Shown in pieces: positions 35,830 to 46,257 of a stretch of DNA of 64,000 nt (positions are counted from its first letter, which is position 1; each line of letters starts with the position of its first letter). The notes under the pieces were generated by a model. That model saw only the letters and a program-made list of their open reading frames with translations, had not been told where the DNA came from and made no database searches. The translations under genes were made by a program, and so were the position numbers. This DNA comes from an uncultured Maribacter sp. (GTDB taxonomy: Bacteria > Bacteroidota > Bacteroidia > Flavobacteriales > Flavobacteriaceae), in assembly GCF_947495965.1 (NCBI RefSeq), contig NZ_CANMBB010000001.1:771728-835727 (forward strand). The letters run 5' to 3'.

Positions 35830-36255
35830 ATGCTAGTCACTGCAAAAGGAATATTAGTAATAATTTTTTTTAATCTTTCATGTTTACATTGGTATTGGGC
35901 CTTTGGAGGAAAATGGGGGTTAGAATATGTAATACCTACAAAAACTACTATAGAAAAAGCTATTAAGCCAAACCCATTAGCTACTATACTAGTTGCAATT
36001 GCATTGCTTTTAATTGCATATATTTATTTACTACTTATATTTAGTATCCATGTAAATATATTTCCAACTTGGGTTATAAAGTATGGAATATGGATTGTTC
36101 CTAGTGTTTTTCTTTTAAGAGTTCTCGGAGATTTTAAATATGTTGGCTTATTTAAAAAAATAAAAAAAACAACTTTTGGAATTAACGATACAAAATACTT
36201 CATTCCTTTGTGTGCAATTATAGCTACTCTTGGGTTTATTATTGCTTTAAATTAA
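35830..36255 (+). CDS. DUF3995 family membrane protein
   Basis: The 141-residue protein has four predicted helices and the N-terminal motif HWYWAFGGKWGLEYVIP (about 21-37), diagnostic for DUF3995. The family has no known function. It lies 5 bp after the ClC gene and 6 bp before another small membrane protein gene, forming a small membrane-protein operon. Confidence 0.85.
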   Translation: MLVTAKGILVIIFFNLSCLHWYWAFGGKWGLEYVIPTKTTIEKAIKPNPLATILVAIALLLIAYIYLLLIFSIHVNIFPTWVIKYGIWIVPSVFLLRVLGDFKYVGLFKKIKKTTFGINDTKYFIPLCAIIATLGFIIALN

Positions 36256-36261
36256 ATTATT

Positions 36262-36513
36262 TTGAAATACATTATAACAATAATTACAATAGCCGCATTT
36301 GGTTCTATTGCTTACGGATTTACATTAGAAGAAAGTGAAACACAACTTTCTCATAAATATATTGGAGCAGGTACTGCTGCTTTATTTTTAGTTGCCATGC
36401 CACTTTTTCTTTATAAAGAGAGTAAAGGAAAAAAAATGAATGATTATATGCTTACCGAAGAAAATGTAAGAAAAATGCAAGGAAAGCCGCCCAAAAAGAC
36501 TGAAAACCAGTAA
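36262..36513 (+). CDS. Small two-helix membrane protein, TTG start
   Basis: The 83-residue protein has two predicted membrane helices (about 3-20 and 34-52) and a charged C-terminus. The best start is TTG at 36262, giving MKYIITII; no ATG precedes the first helix. It sits 6 bp after the DUF3995 gene and shares its operon. I do not recognise a named family. Confidence 0.65.
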   Translation: MKYIITIITIAAFGSIAYGFTLEESETQLSHKYIGAGTAALFLVAMPLFLYKESKGKKMNDYMLTEENVRKMQGKPPKKTENQ

Positions 36514-36597
36514 TCTCCAGTACATTTTATTTCTATTCTAAACTTTTTTTGCCCAAAAAATTATAAATTAGTGTATTAATTTTTAATTTTTATTCTA

Positions 36598-36789
36598 ATG
36601 ACTGGTACAGTAAAATTTTTTAATGGATCTAAAGGATATGGGTTCATAACCAATGATGATACAGGAAAAGACATTTTTGTTCATGCTACTGCATTAAACG
36701 GAGTACAATTAAATGAAGGAGATAAAGTAACGTATGAAGAAGAGGAAGGCAGAAAAGGAATTGTTGCAGGACAAGTCCAAGTTATTTAA
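36598..36789 (+). CDS. Cold-shock family nucleic-acid-binding protein
   Basis: The 63-residue protein is a single cold-shock domain with RNP1 (KGYGFI, about 11-16) and RNP2 (DIFVHATA, about 25-32). Such proteins bind single-stranded RNA or DNA and melt RNA structure. It is slightly shorter than E. coli CspA. It is a single gene with an AT-rich leader of about 80 bp and ends 17 bp from the convergent tadA gene. Confidence 0.95.
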   Translation: MTGTVKFFNGSKGYGFITNDDTGKDIFVHATALNGVQLNEGDKVTYEEEEGRKGIVAGQVQVI

Positions 36790-36806
36790 TGCTTTTGCAT
36801 ATAATT

Positions 36807-37250
36807 TTAATTTCTCTTTTTACTAAAAAAACGTTTTAATAGTACAGAAGCTTCTTCTGCCAATAATCCTCCTTCTATTTTTGTTTTAGGGTGTAATTTA
36901 GTGCCTAAAGCTCTACAACCCCTTTCCAAGTCTGTTGTAGCAAATACAATTCTAGAAATTTGGCTCCAATATAATGCTCCTGCACACATTTGGCATGGCT
37001 CTAAAGTAACATACAAAGTACATTCTTTTAAATATTTACCTCCTAAAAAATTAGCTGCAGAGGTAATGGCTTGCATTTCTGCATGTGCAGTAACATCATT
37101 CAGTTGTTCGGTAAGATTATGCGCTCTAGCTATAATTTTATCTTTAACAACAATAATTGCACCTACAGGAACTTCTCCTTTATCATAAGCAGTCTCCGCT
37201 TCTTGCAAAGCCTTTTTCATGTAATAGGTATCATCAAAAGGTTGTATCAT
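36807..37250 (-). CDS. tadA: tRNA-specific adenosine deaminase (TadA-like)
   Basis: The 147-residue zinc enzyme carries HAE (56-58) and PCQMC (85-89), the cytidine/adenosine deaminase zinc and catalytic sites. It converts A34 to inosine in the anticodon of tRNA-Arg(ACG). The length and the VPVGAIIVVKDKIIARAHN region match TadA better than free-nucleoside deaminases, but a guanine-deaminase-like role is not excluded. It is monocistronic and divergent from dxs. Confidence 0.88.
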   Translation of the reverse strand: MIQPFDDTYYMKKALQEAETAYDKGEVPVGAIIVVKDKIIARAHNLTEQLNDVTAHAEMQAITSAANFLGGKYLKECTLYVTLEPCQMCAGALYWSQISRIVFATTDLERGCRALGTKLHPKTKIEGGLLAEEASVLLKRFFSKKRN

Positions 37251-37349
37251 ATTGTAAATTTAGCGCAAGAATATTAAAAAAGTATGCTTTATTAAATAAA
37301 GAACAAGACAACCTACAATCTATATATAATATTACAGTCATAAAAACCG

Positions 37350-37357
37350 TAATTTTG
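37350..37357 (+). promoter_or_regulatory. -7 element of dxs
   Basis: TAATTTTG matches TAnnTTTG, 14 bp before the dxs ATG. No -33 TTG is seen. Confidence 0.4.
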
Positions 37358-37371
37358 TTTTTATAACTAAA

Positions 37372-39153
37372 ATGGGCATGCCTAAAAATTTGCTATCAAC
37401 AATAAATTCTCCGAGCGATCTTAAACATTTATCGCAAGAACAACTAGTGCAATTAGCACAAGAAGTACGTGATTTTATTATTACTATTGTTGCTACAAAA
37501 GAAGGGCATTTAGGAGCAAGTTTAGGGGTTGTAGAGCTTACTATTGCATTACATTATGTTTTTAACACCCCTATAGATAATCTCATTTGGGATGTAGGAC
37601 ATCAAGCATACGGGCATAAAATACTTACTGGCAGAAAAGATGTTTTTGAAACCAACAGGCAACTAAATGGTATAAGTGGTTTTCCTAAAATTGACGAAAG
37701 TATTTACGATGCTTTTGGAACAGGACATAGCTCTACCTCTATTTCGGCCATATTGGGTATGGCAATTGCTGCACAAATAAAAGGAGACATCCAAAAGAAT
37801 CATATTGCAGTTATTGGCGATGCGTCTATTGCTAGCGGAATGGCATTTGAAGGCCTTAACCACGCTGGAGTTACTAATGCCAATGTATTAATTATTTTAA
37901 ATGATAATGCTATTGGTATTGACCCTAGTGTTGGCGCTCTAAAAAAGTATCTCACTAATGTTAAAAAAGGAACCGCAAAGGATGAAAATATTTTTGAATG
38001 CTTAAACTTTAATTATACGGGTCCTATAGATGGTCATAATATAAATGATTTAATCAAAGAATTAAAGCGCTTACAAAATATAAAAGGCCCCAAATTATTA
38101 CATGTTATTACCACTAAAGGCAAAGGATTAAAACAAGCTGAAGAAAACCAAGTTACCTACCATGCTCCCGGGAAATTCAACAAAACTACTGGAGATTTAA
38201 TCCCTAAAAAAAATACAGTACAAGCTCCAAAATACCAAGATGTTTTTGGGCATACAATTGTAGAACTAGCACATAATAATAAAAATATTGTAGGCATTAC
38301 ACCAGCAATGCCAACAGGTAGTTCTTTAAAATATATGATGGAAAAAATTCCTGACCGTGCTTTTGATGTTGGTATTGCAGAACAACATGCTGTAACCTTA
38401 GCTGCGGGTATGGTAAAAGAAGGTCTTATCCCTTTTTGTAATATTTATTCTACTTTTTTACAAAGAGCCTATGACCAAGTTATACATGATGTTGCTTTAC
38501 AAAAGTTACCTGTAATTTTTTGTTTAGACCGTGCTGGTTTGGTTGGCCAAGATGGTGCAACGCATCATGGAATTTACGATATAGCATTTTTAAGATGCAT
38601 TCCAAATCTTATTATTTTTGCTCCTTTAAATGAAATAGAACTAAGAAATATAATGTACACCGCTCAATTAGGGCTAAAACAACCAATAGCAATTAGATAC
38701 CCTAGAGGAAGAGGTGAAAATGTAGATTGGAAAAAGAAATTTAAAAAAATTAACATAGTAAGCTCTCAAGAATTAAAAAAAGGCACAAAAATTGCTATAA
38801 TTTCCACTGGAACAATTGGAAATTTAGTTTCCAAAGTTATAAATGATTTAGATTCTAATACAGAAATTGGTCACTATAATATGCCATTTATAAAACCTTT
38901 AGACACGAACACACTTAAAACTATTTGTGTTAATTACGAGGCTATTATTACTATTGAAGACGGTTGTATTAGTGGCGGATTTGGTAGTGCCATTTCAGAA
39001 TTTATATTAGACAATAAGTATAAAAACACTATTAAAATACTAGGTGTTCCTGATGTTTTTATTGAGCACGGGAGCCTTGAAGAATTACATAAAATAGCTA
39101 AAATTGACTATCAAACCATTAAAAAGAGCATCAATGAATTACGCTTATCTTAA
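37372..39153 (+). CDS. dxs: 1-deoxy-D-xylulose-5-phosphate synthase
   Basis: The 593-residue thiamine-diphosphate enzyme catalyses the first step of the MEP isoprenoid pathway, joining pyruvate and glyceraldehyde-3-phosphate. The TPP-binding region reads GDASIASGMAFEGLNHAG (about 149-166), and the pyrimidine-binding region has FDVGIAEQHAVTLAAGM (about 325-341). DRAGLVGQDGATHHG (about 386-400) is a further DXS signature. It is about 30 residues shorter than E. coli DXS. It overlaps the DUF3078 gene by 20 bp. Confidence 0.96.
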   Translation: MGMPKNLLSTINSPSDLKHLSQEQLVQLAQEVRDFIITIVATKEGHLGASLGVVELTIALHYVFNTPIDNLIWDVGHQAYGHKILTGRKDVFETNRQLNGISGFPKIDESIYDAFGTGHSSTSISAILGMAIAAQIKGDIQKNHIAVIGDASIASGMAFEGLNHAGVTNANVLIILNDNAIGIDPSVGALKKYLTNVKKGTAKDENIFECLNFNYTGPIDGHNINDLIKELKRLQNIKGPKLLHVITTKGKGLKQAEENQVTYHAPGKFNKTTGDLIPKKNTVQAPKYQDVFGHTIVELAHNNKNIVGITPAMPTGSSLKYMMEKIPDRAFDVGIAEQHAVTLAAGMVKEGLIPFCNIYSTFLQRAYDQVIHDVALQKLPVIFCLDRAGLVGQDGATHHGIYDIAFLRCIPNLIIFAPLNEIELRNIMYTAQLGLKQPIAIRYPRGRGENVDWKKKFKKINIVSSQELKKGTKIAIISTGTIGNLVSKVINDLDSNTEIGHYNMPFIKPLDTNTLKTICVNYEAIITIEDGCISGGFGSAISEFILDNKYKNTIKILGVPDVFIEHGSLEELHKIAKIDYQTIKKSINELRLS

Positions 39154-40252
39154 AAAACTAGTCCAAAAAATAGTTCTAGCTTTATTTTTAATAACATTTG
39201 CTCTACCGTCTTTTTCTCAAGATTCCCTTGCCACAACTTCAGAAATAGATACTACAATAATTAATACTATTGTTATTAGAAAAAATCAGGAAAAAATTAA
39301 GCATATACCAAGGGGGGCTCATTTAACCAACCCCTATGTTTCTTTTAAAAAAACTAAACCTTTAGCCAAAAAATTTAAGCGATTTAGAGTTCCTTCTTTT
39401 TGGATAAAGAATAATGAATTAGGAATACGAGTAAGTGAAGTTGCTTTTGTAAACTGGAATGCAGGTGGTAACAACTCTATTAGTGGTCTTGGTAGCCTTA
39501 AATTTGAAAGAAACTACAAATTTAGATATGTACAATGGGATAATGAGTTAGAGTTAAGATACGGCCTAAACGCACAAGAAGACCAGAAATTAAGAAAAAC
39601 AGATGATAACATAAGAATGAGTTCTACGTTTGGGTATAGGAGAGATACAATAAGTAATTGGTATTATTCTGTAAAAGCAAACCTAAGAACACAGTTTTCT
39701 AATGGGTATAAATACCCTGATAGAACTACTCCTATTTCTAGGTTTATGGCTCCAGGTTATTTCTTTTTTGGTGCCGGAACATCTTATATAACTCCAGATC
39801 AAAAATTTAATTTATATATATCTCCACTAACATTAAAGTCTACATATGTTTTAGACCAAAGGCTAGCGGACAAAGGTGCTTTTGGGGTTAAAAAAGCTAC
39901 TTTAGATACTAATGGAAATATAATAACACCTGGAGAAACCGTTTTTGTAGAACTTGGTTTTTTATTAACCAATACTTGGCTAACCAACATTGCTAAAAAT
40001 GTAAAAATGAGGCATAGACTATCTCTTTATACAGATTACCTAACTAGTTTTGGGAATGTAGATGTAGATTGGGAATTAAATTTTGACTTAAAAGTAAATA
40101 AATACATTAAAGCTAATATTGGAACACATATTATTTATGATGATGATATTCTTTTTGATGAAGTCAAAGAAAATGGTATTGTAGTAGATGCTGGTATTCC
40201 TAGAATACAGTTTAAGCAATTATTAGGTGTAGGAGTCTCCTACGATTTTTAG
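39134..40252 (+). CDS. DUF3078 family exported beta-rich protein
   Basis: Counting from ATG 39134 the protein has 372 residues; this start gives a signal peptide (MNYAYLKKL to PSFSQ), whereas an ATG 10 codons upstream would not. The mature part has a short disordered segment and then a beta-rich DUF3078 domain with WNAGGNNSISGLGSLKFERNY and alternating strands, ending in GVGVSYDF, typical of an outer-membrane barrel. Its function is unknown. It overlaps the dxs 3' end by 20 bp and converges with dgt, overlapping by 4 bp. Confidence 0.82.
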   Translation: MNYAYLKKLVQKIVLALFLITFALPSFSQDSLATTSEIDTTIINTIVIRKNQEKIKHIPRGAHLTNPYVSFKKTKPLAKKFKRFRVPSFWIKNNELGIRVSEVAFVNWNAGGNNSISGLGSLKFERNYKFRYVQWDNELELRYGLNAQEDQKLRKTDDNIRMSSTFGYRRDTISNWYYSVKANLRTQFSNGYKYPDRTTPISRFMAPGYFFFGAGTSYITPDQKFNLYISPLTLKSTYVLDQRLADKGAFGVKKATLDTNGNIITPGETVFVELGFLLTNTWLTNIAKNVKMRHRLSLYTDYLTSFGNVDVDWELNFDLKVNKYIKANIGTHIIYDDDILFDEVKENGIVVDAGIPRIQFKQLLGVGVSYDF

Positions 40253-41595
40253 TTTAGTTCTTTCCCCATTATTTTATTATGAATATGTACCGCAGCACTA
40301 TCAGAAAGGCTGGCAACATAACAACACGTGTTTAGCAAAATATTATAAACAGAAACTTCTGTACGCTGGTAAAATTTAGGTAAAGTACTTATCATTAACC
40401 TGTCGTAATTAGATCCTTTGTTTTCTTTTTCATTTATGAGAGCAGAAGAATACACATCTAATATATCTGAGATTATCTTATAGCCAGCTATCTCTTTTTC
40501 TATGACATCTTGTGCCTTATAAACTTTATTTACGCTTAGGGTAATTATGTCTTTAATTTGCGCAGCATAAGCACTTTTATTCAATAAAGACATATGAAAA
40601 TCCCCTTTAAGAATTGCGTCTTCATTTGCAACAAATATATCTATTGCATCTGTAATTAATGTATTTATTGCTAGTGCGCGTAAATAACTTAAACGATCCT
40701 CTTTATATACTAAAGAATTATACTTTTTAGTATTAATACTATCTTTTACAAGCTTAATTAAGTACTCTAAAGCATAATCTTCTGATATTAATCCAAGATT
40801 AATACCATCTTCAAAATCTATAATAGTATAACAAATATCATCTGCTGCCTCTACTAAGAAAGTTAATGGGTGTCTTGCATAAGAAACAGTATCACCATCT
40901 CTTGTTTGTTTTAAACCTAACTCGTTTGCAACATTAATAAATGCTTCTTTTTCGCTCTGAAAAAAACCAAATTTTTTATCTGCAATTTGTTTTGTAGGTT
41001 TTTTAGGAAGTGATTCTTTTGGGTACTTCATAAAGGCTCCCAAAGTAGCATAACTAAGTCGCAACCCTCCAGAAACCCCTTCCTTTGACTCTGTTAAAAG
41101 TTTAAAACCATTAGCATTACCTTCAAAATCTATAATATCTTGATACTCTTTTTCTGATAAAACCGATTGGTATTTAACCCCAGCTCCTGTTTTAAAATAT
41201 TCTCCAATAGATTTTTCTCCACTATGTCCAAAAGGAGGGTTCCCAATATCATGAGATAAAGCTGCAGCAGCTACTATAGCTCCAAAATCATTAAACTTAT
41301 AACCATGTATTTCACTTAAATAAGGATGCTTTTCTAGTATTTTTTTCCCTGCTATTCTCCCTAAACTTCTTCCAACAACTGAAACTTCTAAACTATGAGT
41401 AAGTCTTGTATGCACAAAATCGGTTTTAGACAAAGGAATAACTTGTGTTTTATCTTGTAAACTCCTAAAGGCCTTAGAAAATATTATGCGGTCATAATCC
41501 ACCTCAAAACCAAGTCTAGTTTCATCTTGTTCTTTTCGTAATCTTTTAAAAGTATCTCCTTGTCTTTTTAATGATAATAGTTGTTCCCAGCGCAT
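40249..41595 (-). CDS. dgt: Deoxyguanosinetriphosphate triphosphohydrolase (dGTPase)
   Basis: The 448-residue HD-domain protein has the metal site H67 (in HTRLTHSLE) and H115-D116 (in LSHDIGNPPFGHSGE), as in the dGTPase family. It hydrolyses dGTP to deoxyguanosine and triphosphate, limiting the dNTP pool. YEFVTAADDICYTIIDFED-type helices (seen here as LVEAADDICYTIIDFEDG) also match. It is a single gene, convergent with the DUF3078 gene and divergent from the PiT transporter gene. Confidence 0.94.
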   Translation of the reverse strand: MRWEQLLSLKRQGDTFKRLRKEQDETRLGFEVDYDRIIFSKAFRSLQDKTQVIPLSKTDFVHTRLTHSLEVSVVGRSLGRIAGKKILEKHPYLSEIHGYKFNDFGAIVAAAALSHDIGNPPFGHSGEKSIGEYFKTGAGVKYQSVLSEKEYQDIIDFEGNANGFKLLTESKEGVSGGLRLSYATLGAFMKYPKESLPKKPTKQIADKKFGFFQSEKEAFINVANELGLKQTRDGDTVSYARHPLTFLVEAADDICYTIIDFEDGINLGLISEDYALEYLIKLVKDSINTKKYNSLVYKEDRLSYLRALAINTLITDAIDIFVANEDAILKGDFHMSLLNKSAYAAQIKDIITLSVNKVYKAQDVIEKEIAGYKIISDILDVYSSALINEKENKGSNYDRLMISTLPKFYQRTEVSVYNILLNTCCYVASLSDSAAVHIHNKIMGKELN

Positions 41596-41837
41596 TGTTC
41601 AATTTTATAATACGCAAGTTACATTTTACAAAATAGTAATGCTAATTAAAAACGGCAATAACCTAAATGGCAAGACTAACAACTCATTTTTTTATAAAAA
41701 ACGAAGTTCTTTTTTTTCTAAAAAACAATACCTTTATATAAATATATCTATCAAATTTATCGGAAAATATAACCTTTAGATAACACTGAAATCTAACTTC
41801 TTTTAGATATTTGCCGATTTATTTCTTTACTAAATTT

Positions 41838-44138
41838 ATGGATAATTTTTACTTAATAATGATTGTGGCACTTGCTTTTTTAGCAATTGCTGATTTAGTG
41901 GTCGGAGTTAGTAATGATGCTGTAAATTTTTTAAATTCTGCTATTGGTTCTAAAGCTATTTCATTTAAAACCATAATGATTGTAGCTAGCATTGGTATTG
42001 CATGTGGCGCCATTTTTTCTAGTGGTATGATGGAGGTTGCTCGTAAAGACATCTTTAATCCTGGTGAGTTTTATTTTAACGAAATTATGTTCATTTTCAT
42101 GGCTGTCATGATTACGGACATTCTGTTGTTAGATTTCTTTAACACCTTAGGAATGCCTACCTCCACAACTGTTTCTATAGTTTTTGAATTACTAGGTGCT
42201 GCAGTTGCAATGGCATTAATTAAAATTGCAAATAGTAATGGCTCTTTTTCTGAAGTAGCACAATATATAAATACTGAAAAAGCTGTTATAATTATAGCTG
42301 GAATTATAGTGTCTATATTAATTGCTTTTACAATAGGAGCTCTTGTTCAATGGCTAACTAGGCTATTAATTTCTTTTGATTTTAATAAAAAACCTAAATG
42401 GATAGGTGCGGTTTTTGGAGGTATAGCTTTAACTGCAATTTCTTATTTTATCCTAATTGAGGGTATTAAAGGAACTACACTAGTACAACATAATTTTAAA
42501 ATAATAGGAAATATTACTCTTGAATCGTTTATAGAGCAAAAACCTTTTTTAATTATTTTTTTTACATTCTCTATTCTTATTGCTTTATCGTTCTTAGTAA
42601 CATCTTTTACTAAAATCAATATTTATAAGCTAATAATTACAGTTGGTACTTTTGCATTAGCGCTTGCTTTTGCAGGTAACGATTTAATGAATTTCATAGG
42701 TGTTCCTATTGCTGCTTGGCAATCTTATGAAGCTTGGGAAGCCTCTGGGATTTTAGCAACTAAGTTTAGCATGGAAATACTGTCCCAAAAAGTTCCTACA
42801 CCAAACATATTACTTTTTATTGCTGGCATTATTATGGTTGTTACGCTTTGGTTTTCAAGTAAAGCTAAGGCTGTTGTTAAAACATCTATAGATTTATCTA
42901 GCCAAGAAAGAATAAAAGAACGTTTTCAACCTAATTTTATTTCTCGTTCTTTAGTTAGGTTTGCAGTAAATACTTCTGAAATTTTTACAAGTATTTTGCC
43001 CAAGAATATGCAAAACAAAATAGAAGTTCAATTTACAAAAACAGCCCCAATTATATCTAAAGACAAACCGCAAGATTTACCAGCTTTTGATATGGTACGT
43101 GCTGCTGTAAACTTAATGGTTGCAGGTATCTTAATTTCTATAGCAACTTCTTTTAAGCTACCCTTATCCACTACATACGTTACATTTATGGTAGGTATGG
43201 GAACCTCTTTAGCAGATAGAGCATGGGGAGCGGAAAGTGCTGTATATAGGGTAGCTGGAGTTTTAAATGTTATTGGTGGGTGGTTTGGTACTGCTTTAAT
43301 TGCCTTTATAGCATCTGGTGGTATTTTAACCATAATTTATTTTGGAAAAGGTATAGCTATTAGCATCTTACTTTTTGGAGTATTTTTCTTATTGCTAAGA
43401 AGTTACATTTCCTATAACAGGAAAAGCAAAATTCTTAAAGAAGAAGATAGCTTAAGTAAGGCAGAAAGTAGCTCTATACAAGGCGTTATAGAAGAAAGCG
43501 CACACAACGTTGCAAGAGTAGTTAAAAGGGCTAATAAAATATTTACAACAAGCTTTAATAGCCTTGCAAAACAAGATTTAGAAACTCTTAAAAAGAATAA
43601 AAAAGGGGTTGTACGACTTTCTGAAGAAATAGACGATTTAAGAGACCATATATTTTATTTTATAAAAAATTTAGATGAAGCAAGTGTGGGTGCTAGTAAT
43701 TTTTATATAAATATCTTAGGCTATTTACAAGCCATGACACAGTCTTTAGAATATATTGCTAAAATTACACACAAACATATTAGCAACAATCACAAAAAAT
43801 TAAAGTATAACCAAATTAAAGAGCTAAAGGAAATAGATATTGAATTAAAAAAATTACTTACAGATACACAGTTAGTTTTTGAAAATAGGTCTTTTGAAGA
43901 AATTGAAAGTATTGTTAAACACAAAAACAATCTTTTTAATTTAGTTTCAGATAAAATAGAAAAACAAGTAGCAAGAACTAGAACAGAAGAATCTAGTCCT
44001 AAAAACACTACTTTATATTTTACACTACTATTAGAAACTAAAGATTTAATAACTGCAACAATGAACTTATTAGAGTCTTATTATAAAGAACATGATAGCT
44101 CTGTAAAGCCTGCAACCATTGACAATAAAGATTCTTAA
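41838..44138 (+). CDS. PiT family inorganic phosphate transporter with PhoU-like C-terminal domain
   Basis: From ATG 41838 the protein has 766 residues; an upstream TTG at 41811 lies in the leader and is rejected. The two PiT signatures are visible (GVSNDAVNFLNSAIGSKAIS near residue 25 and AGNDLMNFIGVPIAAWQSYE near residue 280; a partner motif PLSTTYVTFMVGMGTSLADRAWG near 440). After the last membrane helix (about 520) a helical PhoU-like domain of about 230 residues follows. PiT carriers symport phosphate with H+ or Na+. The fused domain may sense phosphate state. Confidence 0.9.
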   Translation: MDNFYLIMIVALAFLAIADLVVGVSNDAVNFLNSAIGSKAISFKTIMIVASIGIACGAIFSSGMMEVARKDIFNPGEFYFNEIMFIFMAVMITDILLLDFFNTLGMPTSTTVSIVFELLGAAVAMALIKIANSNGSFSEVAQYINTEKAVIIIAGIIVSILIAFTIGALVQWLTRLLISFDFNKKPKWIGAVFGGIALTAISYFILIEGIKGTTLVQHNFKIIGNITLESFIEQKPFLIIFFTFSILIALSFLVTSFTKINIYKLIITVGTFALALAFAGNDLMNFIGVPIAAWQSYEAWEASGILATKFSMEILSQKVPTPNILLFIAGIIMVVTLWFSSKAKAVVKTSIDLSSQERIKERFQPNFISRSLVRFAVNTSEIFTSILPKNMQNKIEVQFTKTAPIISKDKPQDLPAFDMVRAAVNLMVAGILISIATSFKLPLSTTYVTFMVGMGTSLADRAWGAESAVYRVAGVLNVIGGWFGTALIAFIASGGILTIIYFGKGIAISILLFGVFFLLLRSYISYNRKSKILKEEDSLSKAESSSIQGVIEESAHNVARVVKRANKIFTTSFNSLAKQDLETLKKNKKGVVRLSEEIDDLRDHIFYFIKNLDEASVGASNFYINILGYLQAMTQSLEYIAKITHKHISNNHKKLKYNQIKELKEIDIELKKLLTDTQLVFENRSFEEIESIVKHKNNLFNLVSDKIEKQVARTRTEESSPKNTTLYFTLLLETKDLITATMNLLESYYKEHDSSVKPATIDNKDS

Positions 44139-44149
44139 TTAATAAGATT

Positions 44150-45616
44150 TTATTGTGAAGAAACTAGCTCTAAAGTAGTAGTGTATAATTCTCTGTTTTC
44201 CATTTTTGCTTTTAGCCAAGCGTAAAAACTCATCACATAAATATCTTCTTCGCGGTTATCTTTCCAATCAAAAGAACGTTCTACTCTTTCTTTAAAAGAT
44301 GGTGTATTCACATTTTTAGGAGATTCATAAAATGTAAGCGCTAACTGTATAAAAGTTAAAACTCTTTCTTCTTTTATTGCAATTAGCCTTTCTTTAAATT
44401 TAATTCTAAAACTCTTTACTCGCAATAAAACTAAATCCAGTTCATCTAACTCTATTAATAATAAAATTTCTAGTATGCTCTTTTTTAAAACCCATAACCA
44501 ACCCGCTTTTTTCTCATACCAAATATCACTATGGTATAATTTTTTTATAATACTATAAGCATCTCTAAATCTATTCTGTTGAAAAAAACACATAGTATGT
44601 ATTAACTGTATGTCCAAAGCCTCAGTTTTGTTTTTAGATAATATTTGCAAAGCCTTGTTAAAATTTCCAGTATAGTTGTAATTCAAAACTTTTAACACTG
44701 TTACATCTGCTAAAAATCGCTTATAGTACGCTTTCTTATTTTTTAGCATTTCTTTTTCCATCTTTGCTACAAATGCCATGGATTTTTTAAAACTCTTATT
44801 CCTAAAATGTACCATTGCCATAACTTGTAAAATACCTATGTGGTAATATAAATGTTTATGGGCTAATGTTTCTTTACTATTTACAATAGCATATGCTTCT
44901 TCTATAAATGGCGTAATCCTATAATAATTACGCTGCAGTTTTGCAGTAACAGAAGTTATATTCATTAATTGATACAAAGATTTATAGGACAAAGAGGCAT
45001 TTATAGATACCTTATATTTTGTAAATGCAGTTTCTACAATAGTGTCTATTTTTTCTAAAGATTTAGTTATTAAAATCTTTTCTTTAATCTCTGCATAAGC
45101 CATATTTAATTTAAAATCTTTTTGAAAAGCCTCCATATTACTATCTGCCAGTTTAAATGTAGTATTCAGATCCACTAAAGGATTACAATGTGCATATTGT
45201 ATTTTGGTATGGTAAATTTCATTTAGTAAAGAGTAATGATCTATAAAACTGGCTAACTTTTCTGCTCTGGCTAGAGTGTTATAACCAAGCTTGTATTCTT
45301 TTTGTTCTAAGAACAAACGGCTTACCACCAGTAATTTTAAAACCTCTAACTCTTCAGAGGTTTCGCCTTCAAAACTTTTAGTAGCTATAAAATCTAGCAA
45401 ACTATCCTGGAGTCTTTTGCATAAAGCATGAAAAGCATTCTTATTTGGTTTACCATAAAGCTTAACATCTAAAGCATTTGTCTCTCCTTTTAATAAATAA
45501 TTAAATAGAATAACATTTTTAACATCTCCTCTACGGTTCTTATTTTTTAACCATAAGATAAAATTTTGCCTATTTTCTGTAGATAAAGAGTTAATTATTA
45601 ATAAAATTTTATTCAT
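44150..45616 (-). CDS. Hypothetical alpha-solenoid protein
   Basis: The 488-residue protein has no signal peptide and is almost entirely helical, with degenerate TPR-like pairs (for example the LARAEKLASFIDHYSLLNEIYH region near residue 115-140). No catalytic motif is seen. It is probably a cytosolic scaffold specific to Flavobacteriia; I cannot name it. It converges with the PiT gene (11 bp) and is divergent from the YiaA-like gene. Confidence 0.6.
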   Translation of the reverse strand: MNKILLIINSLSTENRQNFILWLKNKNRRGDVKNVILFNYLLKGETNALDVKLYGKPNKNAFHALCKRLQDSLLDFIATKSFEGETSEELEVLKLLVVSRLFLEQKEYKLGYNTLARAEKLASFIDHYSLLNEIYHTKIQYAHCNPLVDLNTTFKLADSNMEAFQKDFKLNMAYAEIKEKILITKSLEKIDTIVETAFTKYKVSINASLSYKSLYQLMNITSVTAKLQRNYYRITPFIEEAYAIVNSKETLAHKHLYYHIGILQVMAMVHFRNKSFKKSMAFVAKMEKEMLKNKKAYYKRFLADVTVLKVLNYNYTGNFNKALQILSKNKTEALDIQLIHTMCFFQQNRFRDAYSIIKKLYHSDIWYEKKAGWLWVLKKSILEILLLIELDELDLVLLRVKSFRIKFKERLIAIKEERVLTFIQLALTFYESPKNVNTPSFKERVERSFDWKDNREEDIYVMSFYAWLKAKMENRELYTTTLELVSSQ

Positions 45617-45771
45617 TTAATCGTAAGTAAAATATTTAATTATTATTTATAAATAGTAATAAATATATATAAAAGATAATATTAAATCGTAAGTTATTTT
45701 TATTTTTTGAGTATAAAAAACACTTTGGCCGTTGCACCTTTGTTCCATACTAAACATCAAAATAAAATAGT

Positions 45772-46239
45772 ATGGAAAATCAAATGTTTACAGAAACAAA
45801 AAAGAATACACGATTAGAAAAAGAAAAAAAAGAGCAAGATTATGATTTAAAACCTACACCAGCTTTTATATCTGCATCATGGAGTGCCTTGCTTTTAGGA
45901 ATGGTCTCTTTCTGTATTGGTCTATGGAATGCAGATATGCTACTGAATGAAAAAGGGTACTATTTTACCGTTCTTTTATTTGGGTTATTCTCCGTAGTAT
46001 CTGTACAAAAGAGTGTACGCGACAAAAAAGAAGGACTCCCTGTTACCGAAGCTTATTATGGAATTAGTTGGTTTACAACTATAACCTCTATTGTATTATT
46101 AGTTATTGGTCTTTGGAATGCAGATTTACTATTGAGTGAAAAAGGCTTTTACGGTATGTCTTTTACCTTAAGTTTATTTTCTGCAATTGCAGTGCAAAAA
46201 AACACTCGTGATCTTAAATTTTTAGAAGAACTAGAATAA
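45772..46239 (+). CDS. YiaA/YiaB family inner-membrane protein, tandem repeat
   Basis: The 155-residue protein has a charged N-terminus and four helices in two internal repeats; each repeat reads xIGLWNADxLLxEKGxYxxxxxFxLFSxxxVQKxxRD (about 45-85 and 107-148). That is the YiaAB two-helix domain duplicated. Function unknown; a role in envelope stress is sometimes proposed. A pair of hairpins downstream ends its transcript. Confidence 0.9.
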   Translation: MENQMFTETKKNTRLEKEKKEQDYDLKPTPAFISASWSALLLGMVSFCIGLWNADMLLNEKGYYFTVLLFGLFSVVSVQKSVRDKKEGLPVTEAYYGISWFTTITSIVLLVIGLWNADLLLSEKGFYGMSFTLSLFSAIAVQKNTRDLKFLEELE

Positions 46240-46257
46240 GTATTTTAAAAAAGCATT

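Noticed and set aside
45620-45694. Direct repeat ATCGTAAGT (45620-45628 and 45686-45694) between divergent genes.
   Set aside because: Only nine bases in very AT-rich sequence, with no third copy and no consistent spacing to a promoter.
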